From: Thalassotalea_F euphylliae
Lineage (GTDB): Bacteria > Pseudomonadota > Gammaproteobacteria > Enterobacterales > Alteromonadaceae
DNA length: 64,000 nt
Direction: 5' to 3'
Assembly (NCBI RefSeq): GCF_042682785.1
Contig: NZ_JBHUIB010000012.1
Coordinates: 434,001-498,000 of the forward strand
The notes beneath the pieces are model-generated. The model was not told where the DNA came from, did no database searches, and saw nothing but the letters and a program-made list of their open reading frames with translations. Made by a program: the position numbers and the translations under genes. Shown here piece after piece: positions 1-8,000 of the stretch. Position 1 is the first letter of the stretch; every line of letters begins with the position of its first letter.

Positions 1-1
1 A

Positions 2-118
2 TCCGACGTCCACAACCGCTTTAACATTGCGTCGAGAAAAGCGTTAAGGCAATGGCGGTATGCCGAGGGGCAAGCTAGCCAAGGCAACAAAATAGCGTTT
101 GAGTTTTCGAATAACTAA
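2..118 (+). CDS. C-terminal fragment of a TonB-C-like protein
   Basis: An open frame runs in from the window edge and stops at TAA 116-118, leaving 38 residues. The tail has an Ala-rich helix followed by RQWRYAEG and a final beta-type KIAFEF strand. This matches the end of the TonB C-terminal domain, where a helix with an RRWRF-like motif is followed by a strand ending in F-x-F. In that family the domain contacts TonB boxes of outer-membrane receptors or occurs in periplasmic TonB-like proteins. The N-terminus is outside the window, so a true TonB and another TonB-C-containing protein cannot be told apart. The assignment is inference from a short tail. Confidence 0.5.
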   Translation, partial: SDVHNRFNIASRKALRQWRYAEGQASQGNKIAFEFSNN

Positions 119-142
119 GCTTTGTTCACCAAGCTTGAGCCG

Positions 143-679
143 CTAAACAGCGGTAGTGACGATTTCGCTTAGGTGATTATTGAAGTGCATGACGTGAGCA
201 CGCTCATATTGTTGTTTACTTAACTCTCCATAGGCGAAGTGTGGTGCAAGTTTTCCTTGGTAAGTATCAAATGCTTTTATAGCATTATCTAAACGCTTAT
301 ATGCAGTACCTAGCGGGGCGTTAGCCTCTAGTGGGGCTGCCCCAGGAATAGGTTCCGATAGACCATGGTGCATTCTGCCTTTTGCGTCGAACGCCGAAAA
401 CGCTAATACACCTAGCGTATTTTTGAATACGGCAGATTTATGTTCAGGAAAGCCAGTAATCGACATCTCTATACTTTGTGCGCAATGCGTAAGGATCTGT
501 GCCAAGTTCCATGCACCTGTAGTGTTAATCTGATGTTGTGCAAGTACCATCAGGGTCTTTCTAAGCTCTGCGAAAGAAAGCGGCTTTTGATAGGTGTCGA
601 TAGATTGCCAAACCCCGTATCCTGTTATACCTGAGATACCCAATACGGATAGCGATGTGATAAATGTGCGTCTATTCAT
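143..679 (-). CDS. DUF1569 family protein with Tat-like leader
   Basis: A 178-residue protein of the DUF1569 family (DinB-like four-helix fold). Residues 1-20 contain NRRTFI followed by a hydrophobic stretch, which resembles a twin-arginine signal, so export to the periplasm is plausible. The family-type segment WNLAQILTHCAQSIE lies near residue 57, and an H-x-F-x-Y/H pattern (APHFAYGELS) lies near 147. Family members have no firmly established reaction; metal binding is suspected by analogy with DinB. It is convergent with the TonB-C fragment and stands 63 bp downstream of the end of the TPR gene on the same strand. No strong ribosome binding site is visible before the ATG. Confidence 0.7.
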   Translation of the reverse strand: MNRRTFITSLSVLGISGITGYGVWQSIDTYQKPLSFAELRKTLMVLAQHQINTTGAWNLAQILTHCAQSIEMSITGFPEHKSAVFKNTLGVLAFSAFDAKGRMHHGLSEPIPGAAPLEANAPLGTAYKRLDNAIKAFDTYQGKLAPHFAYGELSKQQYERAHVMHFNNHLSEIVTTAV

Positions 680-742
680 AGGTGTGTCAAAACTACCAAA
701 ATTTTAAAAAATTAAAGATGTATGTCGCTTTAATCTTAACGG

Positions 743-3556
743 TTATTCTTGCCAAGACGTCAATAGCGCTCGCGCTTTGTCTTTGTCCGTAAACTCCATG
801 TCACTGCTTACTGCGCTTTCAAGATAGCTTTGCGCTTCTTCTCGTTTGCCTTGTTTATCAAGCGTTGCGGCAAGGTGATAATTGATTTCTGCATTTTCAA
901 AGTCTAAGGAGTTTGCCTTTCGCAGTAATTGTAAAGCGAGATCATAGTCTTCTTGATGATAAGCTACCCAAGCACGAGTATCGATAACAGGTACGCTTTC
1001 TTTCGCTATGGAATATGCTTTATCTGCGTATGTGAAAGCTTGGTCAACCTTTTGTGTCGACAGCAAGATTTGCGCAATATTATTGAGCAATACAATATTG
1101 TTAGGCTGCTTGTTTAAGAGTAACTGATAGTGCGCTATTGCGTTATCTGGCTCGCCTAATAAATAGTATGATTCAGCGATCATAGCTGACATAGTTACAT
1201 CATTGGGTTGATCGGCAAGCCAAGTATTGAGCAGCGCAATGTTTTCTTGATGCTTGCCCTGTTTTCTATTCAATCGGTAGAGGCCAATAACCGCCTCTTT
1301 TGTTGGTTTACTGCGGTAAGACTGTTCAAATGATTGACGTGCTTCGGTTTGCTTGTCTTGCATCCAAAATAAATCACCTTTTAAGCGCAATACCAAGTGT
1401 TTTTGCTCATCAAACTTTGCAAGTTTTTCAATATACTTAAGAGAATCTTTTTCTGCTTTGCTCTCGTTATAAAGGGAAATAAGTAATTCGTATGCAGGCA
1501 CATAATTATCTTGCCAAGATATTGCACGTTGAAGCGCCATTGTCGCCATATCCGTGCCACCATAAGACAAGTGCAATTTTGCGAGTTCGAACAACTGAGG
1601 CGCTTTATTTGCACTGAGTTTAACGACAGTTTCCATATGCTTTACTGCATGCGTGCGCTGATTTTGCATCGCGTAAAGCTCTGCTGCAAGCCTATGTATT
1701 TCTTCATTATTTTTATTTCTGTCGAGAAAGTCAGTAGCTAGAGCAAGCGCTTTTTTAAGCTCTTTTTGGCGGGCGTACAAATAGCTTAACCCTTTAATTG
1801 CTAATACGCTGTTTGCGTTGTGTTCTAGTGCTTTTTCGAAATATAGAATGGCATTTTTCGAATCGCCATAGCGTTGATATATATTGGCGAGTTCGATAAA
1901 TAGGGCACTATTGTCACCAAGGCTGAGTTGAGACTTGAGCCTCCTAACAGCATCCCCTGGCTTATTTTCTTCAATGTCGATTCTGGCTAATGAAATGACA
2001 GGCAAGAAGTTGCTTTGATCTAAAGAGTGAGCCAATAAGAATGTGTGTTTAGCCTCAGCAAGTTTCCCGTTTAAAGCGAGTAATGTAGCATATTGCTGTT
2101 GAGCGGAACTGTTTTTGGGCGCGTAAGCCACGAGTCGTTGCGCTGCAAGCAACCCTTGTGGGTATTCCCTGATTTCTTGAAAAGACTTCGCCAAGATAAA
2201 GAGTAATTCGACACCTTGTTCATTATTTTGAATGCTATCTTGGTATTTAATGGCTAATTTTGCAGCGTCAAAATGATTACCTCGAAGCATATAAACTTTG
2301 GCTAATGAAATAACATGATGGAGAGAGTTAGGAGCTAGTGTTAATGCTTGATTGAAGTAGTACTCAGCACGTTCAAAGTTATTACTAAGTAGCTCTATAC
2401 GGCCGAGTAGGGAAATGATGTCGAGGTCTGGTTCACCGTATAAGTGCTCTTGGATCAATATGCCTTTGGCTTCGCCGTAAGAACCAAGAGCTATATGCGT
2501 TTTCGCTAATAATTTGAGACCGTTAACATCTTTTGGAACATACTTGTGATAGCGGGTTAAGTGCTTTTTCGCTTGCTCGTATGCGCCCTGTTGAAAAGTA
2601 GAAAGGCCCGCCAAGAATAGATATATCGGTTGCTTTTCAATAATTTCAGTCGATATGCCACTAATTATGTTGCCCAATTGTTCGTTACTCTCGTTGTACA
2701 TCGCCATATCATTCATGGCAAGCGCCGACATACTTTTAACGTAATTGGTGACTGGCTCAAAAGGCACTATTTCAATAATGGTATCTACGTCATCAATGGC
2801 TTTTTCATGTTCTCCCATCTCCGAATATACAACCGCTCTGACAAGCAATGCGTTTAAGTGCTCAGGGTGCCTTTCTAAAATCTTATCAGTATACGTAATC
2901 GCTTGTTCGTTCTTCTTTTGTAGCTTGTATACCAAAGCTGCACTGAAAAGCACGTCCATATCATTTGGATTGATACTCGAAGCCTTACTTATCCATTGTT
3001 CTGCTGCCTCAAAGTCTTTTCGCTCTACAGCGACTTTTGCTAAGCCAACATACGCATTTAGGTTTTTCGGTGCTTGTGCTATTGCGAGCTGGTAGGCCTT
3101 TTTCGCTGCTTGAAAATCTTTTTTGCCTAAGTTTGCGTGGCCTTTAAACGTATATATATCGCTTAAATAGGCCTTTCCTGAATTGCTAGGAGGCGTTATT
3201 ACCAGTACTTTATCGAACTCTTTTTCGTTTAAATACAGTTGTGCGAATAGCGGTTGTATTAGTCTTAGATCAGCATTTGCAGTCTGCGCTTCGATAAGTG
3301 CTTTTTCCGCAAGTTTATTGTTACCTTGAACTAACAATATTTCGGCGTAAAGAATTCTTGCAGGTAAATTCTCATTGTCTTGCTGCAACGCATTTCGAAC
3401 ATAAATAATCGATGTTTCGTAGTCTTTTTCATGGAAGCTTTGCAGCGCTTTTTCGTAATTACTTGTGCTGTCGTCACTAAAAGCTGTATGGCTAAAAGTG
3501 ACAGAGCTAAGGAGCAAAACAGCAATGAGAACGTGAGGTATCGAAAACATAGACAT
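743..3556 (-). CDS. prsT: PEP-CTERM system TPR-repeat protein PrsT-like
   Basis: About 937 residues with a Sec-type signal peptide (roughly residues 1-28, hydrophobic core then SHTAFSDD) followed by TPR repeats almost to the end. Many copies of the A-x-x-x-[YF]-x-x-A-[LI] pattern with P at the helix turn are readable, for example NLNAYVGLAKVAVE and NSVLAIKGLSYLY. Length and architecture match the PrsT protein that accompanies exosortase/PEP-CTERM systems, where it is thought to help exopolysaccharide assembly or substrate handling. I use ATG at 3556; a TTG two codons upstream is possible, and neither has a clear Shine-Dalgarno. The next gene upstream on this strand encodes a PEP-CTERM substrate, which fits. 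No exosortase gene is in the window. Confidence 0.75.
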   Translation of the reverse strand: MSMFSIPHVLIAVLLLSSVTFSHTAFSDDSTSNYEKALQSFHEKDYETSIIYVRNALQQDNENLPARILYAEILLVQGNNKLAEKALIEAQTANADLRLIQPLFAQLYLNEKEFDKVLVITPPSNSGKAYLSDIYTFKGHANLGKKDFQAAKKAYQLAIAQAPKNLNAYVGLAKVAVERKDFEAAEQWISKASSINPNDMDVLFSAALVYKLQKKNEQAITYTDKILERHPEHLNALLVRAVVYSEMGEHEKAIDDVDTIIEIVPFEPVTNYVKSMSALAMNDMAMYNESNEQLGNIISGISTEIIEKQPIYLFLAGLSTFQQGAYEQAKKHLTRYHKYVPKDVNGLKLLAKTHIALGSYGEAKGILIQEHLYGEPDLDIISLLGRIELLSNNFERAEYYFNQALTLAPNSLHHVISLAKVYMLRGNHFDAAKLAIKYQDSIQNNEQGVELLFILAKSFQEIREYPQGLLAAQRLVAYAPKNSSAQQQYATLLALNGKLAEAKHTFLLAHSLDQSNFLPVISLARIDIEENKPGDAVRRLKSQLSLGDNSALFIELANIYQRYGDSKNAILYFEKALEHNANSVLAIKGLSYLYARQKELKKALALATDFLDRNKNNEEIHRLAAELYAMQNQRTHAVKHMETVVKLSANKAPQLFELAKLHLSYGGTDMATMALQRAISWQDNYVPAYELLISLYNESKAEKDSLKYIEKLAKFDEQKHLVLRLKGDLFWMQDKQTEARQSFEQSYRSKPTKEAVIGLYRLNRKQGKHQENIALLNTWLADQPNDVTMSAMIAESYYLLGEPDNAIAHYQLLLNKQPNNIVLLNNIAQILLSTQKVDQAFTYADKAYSIAKESVPVIDTRAWVAYHQEDYDLALQLLRKANSLDFENAEINYHLAATLDKQGKREEAQSYLESAVSSDMEFTDKDKARALLTSWQE

Positions 3557-3606
3557 AAGCAAGTGGCGATAATTATTTAACTATAACGTTTCTGCGGAAG
3601 GGCAAC

Positions 3607-3638
3607 AAAAAACGGAGTTCATTAGAACCCCGTTTTTT
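3607..3638 (-). terminator. Rho-independent terminator after the PEP-CTERM gene
   Basis: A 14-bp stem (one mismatch) with a 4-base loop, flanked by an A-run on one side and a T-run on the other, so it could act on both strands. On the minus strand it lies just after the stop of the choice-of-anchor-A gene and before the TPR gene, separating the two transcripts. Confidence 0.75.
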
Positions 3639-3656
3639 ATTAACAATTTGTTTTAT

Positions 3657-4688
3657 TTAATGAGCGTTGTGTCGTCTAACGAGCAACAGTAGGCTCAATA
3701 GCATTAATGCGACTACAGATGGCTCTGGAATGCTCACCGTTGATGGCGGTGTAGGTATAGTAGAGGTAGGTAAATGGATTTGACCGCTGTGTTGAGCGCT
3801 CAACCCATATACGGCAACTGAGCCATCAATATCACTACTTGATGTTAGTTGAGCTAATGGCGCTAAAATGTTGCCGTAAAAGTTTGCGTTTAATGTAATG
3901 CTGGTCGCTTCAAAGAAATTCCATAGCACGTTCGCGCGACCTTGAAGAGAGCTCAAGAAACCGTTGCCTGATACTTTGTTATTGTTTTCAGAAAAGTCGA
4001 TTTCGGTACCTGGAACATTGATAATAATGCCACCTAGCTCATTGAGTGTACTGGCGCTTAGGTTATACACAATTTCCAAGTCTTGATTGCTATTTGATAA
4101 TAAGAAAGAGTTTTTGCCAATATCAGCAGCGTCACCAGAGTTAACCTTTTCGCCCAGTTGGAATACCGCATAGCCGTTTGAATCTAGTGAGTTTACGTGT
4201 AACTTGTTTCCTGAAATATCTTGCGTGTTAACATCTGCCATCGCAGCAAACTGAGCAGACGCTGATTCTAGAGACGCTTTTATAGCGGCTTGTTGTGCTG
4301 AAAGCTGGGCGTTTTGAGTAACGCTACTTGCGTTGCTAATTGCATTGCCATTTACAAGGTATCGACCGGTTGCTACGCCATTCATGTCGATTTCTTGTAC
4401 CGCTGAACCATTAACTTCTGCGCTGTTACCGCCATGAATACGTACGTTTTGTTGAAGCTCGCCGGCCAGCTCTAATGCTGTTGTATTATTGATATCGTTG
4501 CCAAACTCAGCATTACCTGCGTTTAAATTCCCCCCCACAAAGGCGTTCCCATGCACATGAAGAGACGATGAGTTTACATCACCGATTGTGACTAGGTTGT
4601 AGTCATTAAGGGCGAATGACGTTGCATTAACGGAATGTGTAACTGCAATAAGTGCAGTGATAAGTATGATGGACAACTTTTTCATCAT
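3657..4688 (-). CDS. Choice-of-anchor A family PEP-CTERM protein
   Basis: About 343 residues, exported. A signal peptide (MMKKLSIILITAL..., cut near NAT-S) is followed by the choice-of-anchor A domain; the FALNDYNLV opening and HVHGNAFVGGNL motif are typical. The C-terminus has the sorting signal IPEPSVVAL, then a hydrophobic helix and an RRH basic tail, which is the PEP-CTERM pattern recognised by exosortase. In known systems such proteins are cleaved at the PEP motif and transferred to a surface or exopolysaccharide-linked anchor. The frame extends 22 codons upstream, but the signal peptide fits the ATG at 4688; ATG 4709 is possible and neither has a clear ribosome site. It lies upstream of the PrsT-like gene on the same strand. 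Confidence 0.82.
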   Translation of the reverse strand: MMKKLSIILITALIAVTHSVNATSFALNDYNLVTIGDVNSSSLHVHGNAFVGGNLNAGNAEFGNDINNTTALELAGELQQNVRIHGGNSAEVNGSAVQEIDMNGVATGRYLVNGNAISNASSVTQNAQLSAQQAAIKASLESASAQFAAMADVNTQDISGNKLHVNSLDSNGYAVFQLGEKVNSGDAADIGKNSFLLSNSNQDLEIVYNLSASTLNELGGIIINVPGTEIDFSENNNKVSGNGFLSSLQGRANVLWNFFEATSITLNANFYGNILAPLAQLTSSSDIDGSVAVYGLSAQHSGQIHLPTSTIPTPPSTVSIPEPSVVALMLLSLLLLVRRHNAH

Positions 4689-5014
4689 TGAATTTGATTT
4701 ATTAATCATTAAAAAACGCAGTGTTGAGTAAATTTTACACTGAAATATTTGCAAATAGTAGGCCTAAATAATAATTGTCATATAATTCAATGGTTAAGTG
4801 TTTTCTGTGTGAGCGCTTTCATTGTGGGTGTAAAGGAAGTCGACGGCATTTTTAGCACCGTCAAAGGCAAACAAATATATGGTATACGATATTTTTTGCA
4901 TATAACGAATATTTTAATATGTTTTGCACTATTTTGATGCGTTATGAAGCATAAAAAAGGAGGCCATTTGGCCTCCTTTTGCATCAATGTATCTTATTTA
5001 ATTAACAAAGCAGA
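4689..5014. other. Intergenic region upstream of the PEP-CTERM gene
   Basis: A strongly AT-rich 326-bp stretch that should contain the promoter of the PEP-CTERM gene. The subtilase terminator sits at one end (4955-4980). Short frames on both strands lack ribosome sites and recognisable protein features, and I do not call a gene. Confidence 0.5.
4955..4980 (-). terminator. Rho-independent terminator of the PPC subtilase gene
   Basis: An 11-bp perfect stem (AAAAGGAGGCC pairing with GGCCTCCTTTT), a 4-base loop, and A/T tracts on both sides. It lies 35 bp past the stop of the minus-strand subtilase gene. Confidence 0.8.
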
Positions 5015-7390
5015 TTATGGGTTGTACGTTACGTTCAATGCCATGCCGCTTGCTGCGCGGTAGCCGTAGATACCAATGTGCCACGTGTCAGCCGCAGGGT
5101 TGTTGAAAGTACAAGTTTCGTTGTTACCTGTTTCGTAAGGACGACAATCGTAGCTGTTGCTAGAAGGTTGTGAGCCACGCTTGATATACATATCAGCATC
5201 ACCTGTACCACCGCTTAACTGGAAGTCTAGCGTTGACATACCTGCTGGCACATCAATTGTGTAGTATTTCCACTCACGACGAGATACTGAGATGTCTGTT
5301 ACTGAAGCAGAACCACCTGTTGCACCACCACCTGTAGAACCTTCAGTGTAGCTACCTGTCAGGCTAACACCAGAGAACGCTGCGTATGCAGAGATTTCTA
5401 CATAGTATGTACCTGCTTGCGCTGTCGCAATGTTACACGTTTCATTGTTGCCGTTAAGGTAAGGACGACAATCGTAAGTTGACGTAGTAGGTTCAGCGCC
5501 AAATCTTACGTAAAGGTCACCATCACCTGAGCCACCTGACATTTCAAACTTAAGGTCAGTTGCACCCGCTGGAACATCCATAGTGAATGACAATACTTGT
5601 GATTGGCTTGCTGAAAGGCTTGTTTTAGCAACGCCGTTTTCTAGTACTGTGTTACCTGTAGGCGGATTTGTCGTACCTGAACAGCTGCTAGCTAGCGCGT
5701 CAGAAGCAGCTTTCGCTTGTACTAAACCGTAACCTGTTTTGTCGTCACGCCCCGCCGTTTCTAAATCAACAGCTGTTGCTTTAAGAGCATTACGAACTTC
5801 AGTTGCGCTACAGTTCGGGTTTTTGCTCCAAGCTAATGCTGCTACACCAGCAACGTGTGGCGTTGCCATAGATGTACCGTTGTAGTATGCGTAGTCTTGG
5901 TTAGCATTGATTGTCAGGCTAACGTTGCTACCTAGCTGTGAACGAAGTGTTTGACCTAAGCTGCGGTTAACAGACACTGTAGGTACAGTAATATCGCTGT
6001 TAGCGTCTACTAAGAACGGGTTCTGAAGGCCAGGACGATCTGAGTTACTGTATACAATGATACCTGCCGCACCTGCGTCAGCACACGCTTTAGCTGGGTT
6101 GATTTCAGGGTAGTTACTACCTTTTTGGTTGTCGTTACGCTCAGCTAAACAGATGTTGCCTGAAACACCAGAACAGCTGTATGAGTTACCAGAAATATCA
6201 CAAGCTGCTAATGTGCCGCTGGCTGCACCGTTGATGTTACTGATTGAGAAGCTAGAGCCACTTTGCACGTAACGGCTTTGTGGAACAACTTCGTCATTGC
6301 CGTAAGTTGTACCACCAATACCGATGTAGCCTAAACGGCCGTCACCCGCTACCGTTGATAATACAGCTTCACCTGGCGCTGCGATTTCAACTTGTGAAGT
6401 AAACTGAGAAAATTCTGCGTGTTGGCCATTTTGGTCAACAGCACCAACCGCCATTACTGAGTCATAAGAAGCAGGGTAAGAAAGTGAGCTATCACCATCG
6501 TTACCTGATGCAGCGATAAGAAGTACGCCACCATCAGCAGCTGATTGTAGTGCGTTTCGCTCGCTGTTTGTAGAACCAGAACCACCTAAGCTCATGTTCA
6601 CAACATTCGCACCGTTGTTAACACATACGTTAACAGCGTCTACTAGGTCACCTGAGTAACCCCAGCCTTCAGCGTTGAATACTTTAACAATGTGTAGGTT
6701 AACGTTAGTGTTTGGCATAACACCAACAACACCTTCACTGTTGTTTACTGCAGCAATTGTACCCGCAACGTGTGTACCGTGTGAGCCGCCTGCTTGATAC
6801 CAGTTCCCTGTACCAGAGTTGTTTGTACCAGTAGCGTTGTTTGCGTTCAAATCTGGGTTGTTACGTTGGTAACCAGAATCGATGATACATACAGTCATGT
6901 TTGCTGCATCATTGTCGTCCACTAGGTTTGACTGAGTGTTCGCAATCCCCCACGGAGAGTTCTGAGCCATAAAAAAACGTTTGTAATCTGGCTCTACTGA
7001 AGCAATAGACTTGTTGCCTTTTAAAAGGCCGATAATTGATTCAATCTCTTTAATATCACGCTCCTTACCCATTGATACGATTTGTTCACCGCTGATCAAT
7101 GACTTAACGTGCTTTAATTCGATACCAATAGACTTTGACATCTCTTGGTTCATTGTTTGGAAATCAACTTTGCTGTTTGCATATTTGATAATTAGACGAT
7201 CTGTCTTGTCTAATCGCTTTTGCTTTTGTTCATTCATCCACTTAGCAAAGTCTTCTTGACCATTGCTTAGTTGTTGCTGTGCTGATTTAAGTGCAGCAGG
7301 TACTTCCTTAATTTCCGTCGCGTTTGCGTAGCCAGAAGCTGCAATGATCGACATTGCTAATCCGCTAAGCATAAACTGTTTTTTGTTCAT
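5015..7390 (-). CDS. Secreted S8 serine protease with PA insert and two PPC domains
   Basis: A 791-residue exported subtilase that degrades proteins outside the cell. Order: signal peptide (1-24); I9-like propeptide (about 60-140); peptidase S8 catalytic domain with Asp171 (IIDSGY), His204 (HGTHVAG), oxyanion Asn297 (AASGN) and Ser507 (GTSMATPHVAG). A PA-type insertion (about 380-495, ending TVPTVSVNRS) lies between Asn and Ser. Two pre-peptidase C-terminal (PPC) domains follow, about 590-680 and 695-790, each with a DLYV or DMYI strand and a CRPY-x-x-GNNETC disulfide motif. PPC domains are usually trimmed off during maturation or help bind insoluble substrate. The layout matches marine Alteromonas/Pseudoalteromonas proteases. 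It is divergent from a second subtilase across 610 bp. Confidence 0.93.
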   Translation of the reverse strand: MNKKQFMLSGLAMSIIAASGYANATEIKEVPAALKSAQQQLSNGQEDFAKWMNEQKQKRLDKTDRLIIKYANSKVDFQTMNQEMSKSIGIELKHVKSLISGEQIVSMGKERDIKEIESIIGLLKGNKSIASVEPDYKRFFMAQNSPWGIANTQSNLVDDNDAANMTVCIIDSGYQRNNPDLNANNATGTNNSGTGNWYQAGGSHGTHVAGTIAAVNNSEGVVGVMPNTNVNLHIVKVFNAEGWGYSGDLVDAVNVCVNNGANVVNMSLGGSGSTNSERNALQSAADGGVLLIAASGNDGDSSLSYPASYDSVMAVGAVDQNGQHAEFSQFTSQVEIAAPGEAVLSTVAGDGRLGYIGIGGTTYGNDEVVPQSRYVQSGSSFSISNINGAASGTLAACDISGNSYSCSGVSGNICLAERNDNQKGSNYPEINPAKACADAGAAGIIVYSNSDRPGLQNPFLVDANSDITVPTVSVNRSLGQTLRSQLGSNVSLTINANQDYAYYNGTSMATPHVAGVAALAWSKNPNCSATEVRNALKATAVDLETAGRDDKTGYGLVQAKAASDALASSCSGTTNPPTGNTVLENGVAKTSLSASQSQVLSFTMDVPAGATDLKFEMSGGSGDGDLYVRFGAEPTTSTYDCRPYLNGNNETCNIATAQAGTYYVEISAYAAFSGVSLTGSYTEGSTGGGATGGSASVTDISVSRREWKYYTIDVPAGMSTLDFQLSGGTGDADMYIKRGSQPSSNSYDCRPYETGNNETCTFNNPAADTWHIGIYGYRAASGMALNVTYNP

Positions 7391-8000
7391 AACATGTTTC
7401 TCTCTGAAGGTTATATTGGGGTACTCGTTGGCACCCTGTTTTTTATTTTTATGTGTTGAATAACAACTCCTTCAGCATGAGTTTTGAGCGCTCTTTTCTC
7501 TAGTACATTTCAGACGTCCTATCGACAAAACGCGACTAATTGTTAATCAAGTGTAAATGTATAACTTGCTGTAATTATTGTTAAAAATATTAAGGTGTCG
7601 TTTTTTTGATAAAAAATGTCGGGTTAATGCTAGGGGGTTTTAAGTGGCTTGGTATTATCCGCTCATGCCCTGACATGGACGTCACAGTGGCACCTCGTTT
7701 TACGGTAAAATAAAACGAGGTGGTGCTTAGTTAAGGAAGAAGAATAGTTAGGGCAACCTCTACAATGAAAACAATAAAAAACATAGAGGTAATGATTGGG
7801 CAGGAGCATGACGCTTTATGTCGACATCCCGTTCAAATTCCAACAGCGACAATACACACTGAGCACTGGGAAACGATTCATTGTTGCTTATATGTAACAA
7901 AAATGTTAACTAATAAGGTGGCAAATCGCTCAATTTAGTTACCATTCAAATTTTACGTCCCATTGTTTGAGTTTGACGCGGTAAACAGTAGGGAAGAACA
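7391..8000. promoter_or_regulatory. 610-bp divergent promoter region between two subtilase genes
   Basis: No convincing gene lies here. The region should hold promoters for both proteases. It is AT-rich near the minus-strand start and contains one perfect 12-bp inverted repeat (7691-7722). A 57-codon frame at 7765-7938 has no good ribosome site and no recognisable features. I could not assign specific -35/-10 boxes or a known operator. Confidence 0.5.
7691..7722. repeat. Perfect 12-bp inverted repeat with 8-base loop
   Basis: Arms CACCTCGTTTTA and TAAAACGAGGTG pair perfectly around CGGTAAAA. Neither strand has a T-run after the stem, so it is not an ordinary intrinsic terminator. It lies midway between two divergent protease genes and could be an operator, an RNA structure in a leader, or the remnant of a small mobile repeat. 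Confidence 0.6.

Noticed and set aside
7765..7938. 57-codon frame between the two subtilase genes
   Set aside because: No ribosome site, no signal or membrane features, and it sits in a region better explained as control DNA.
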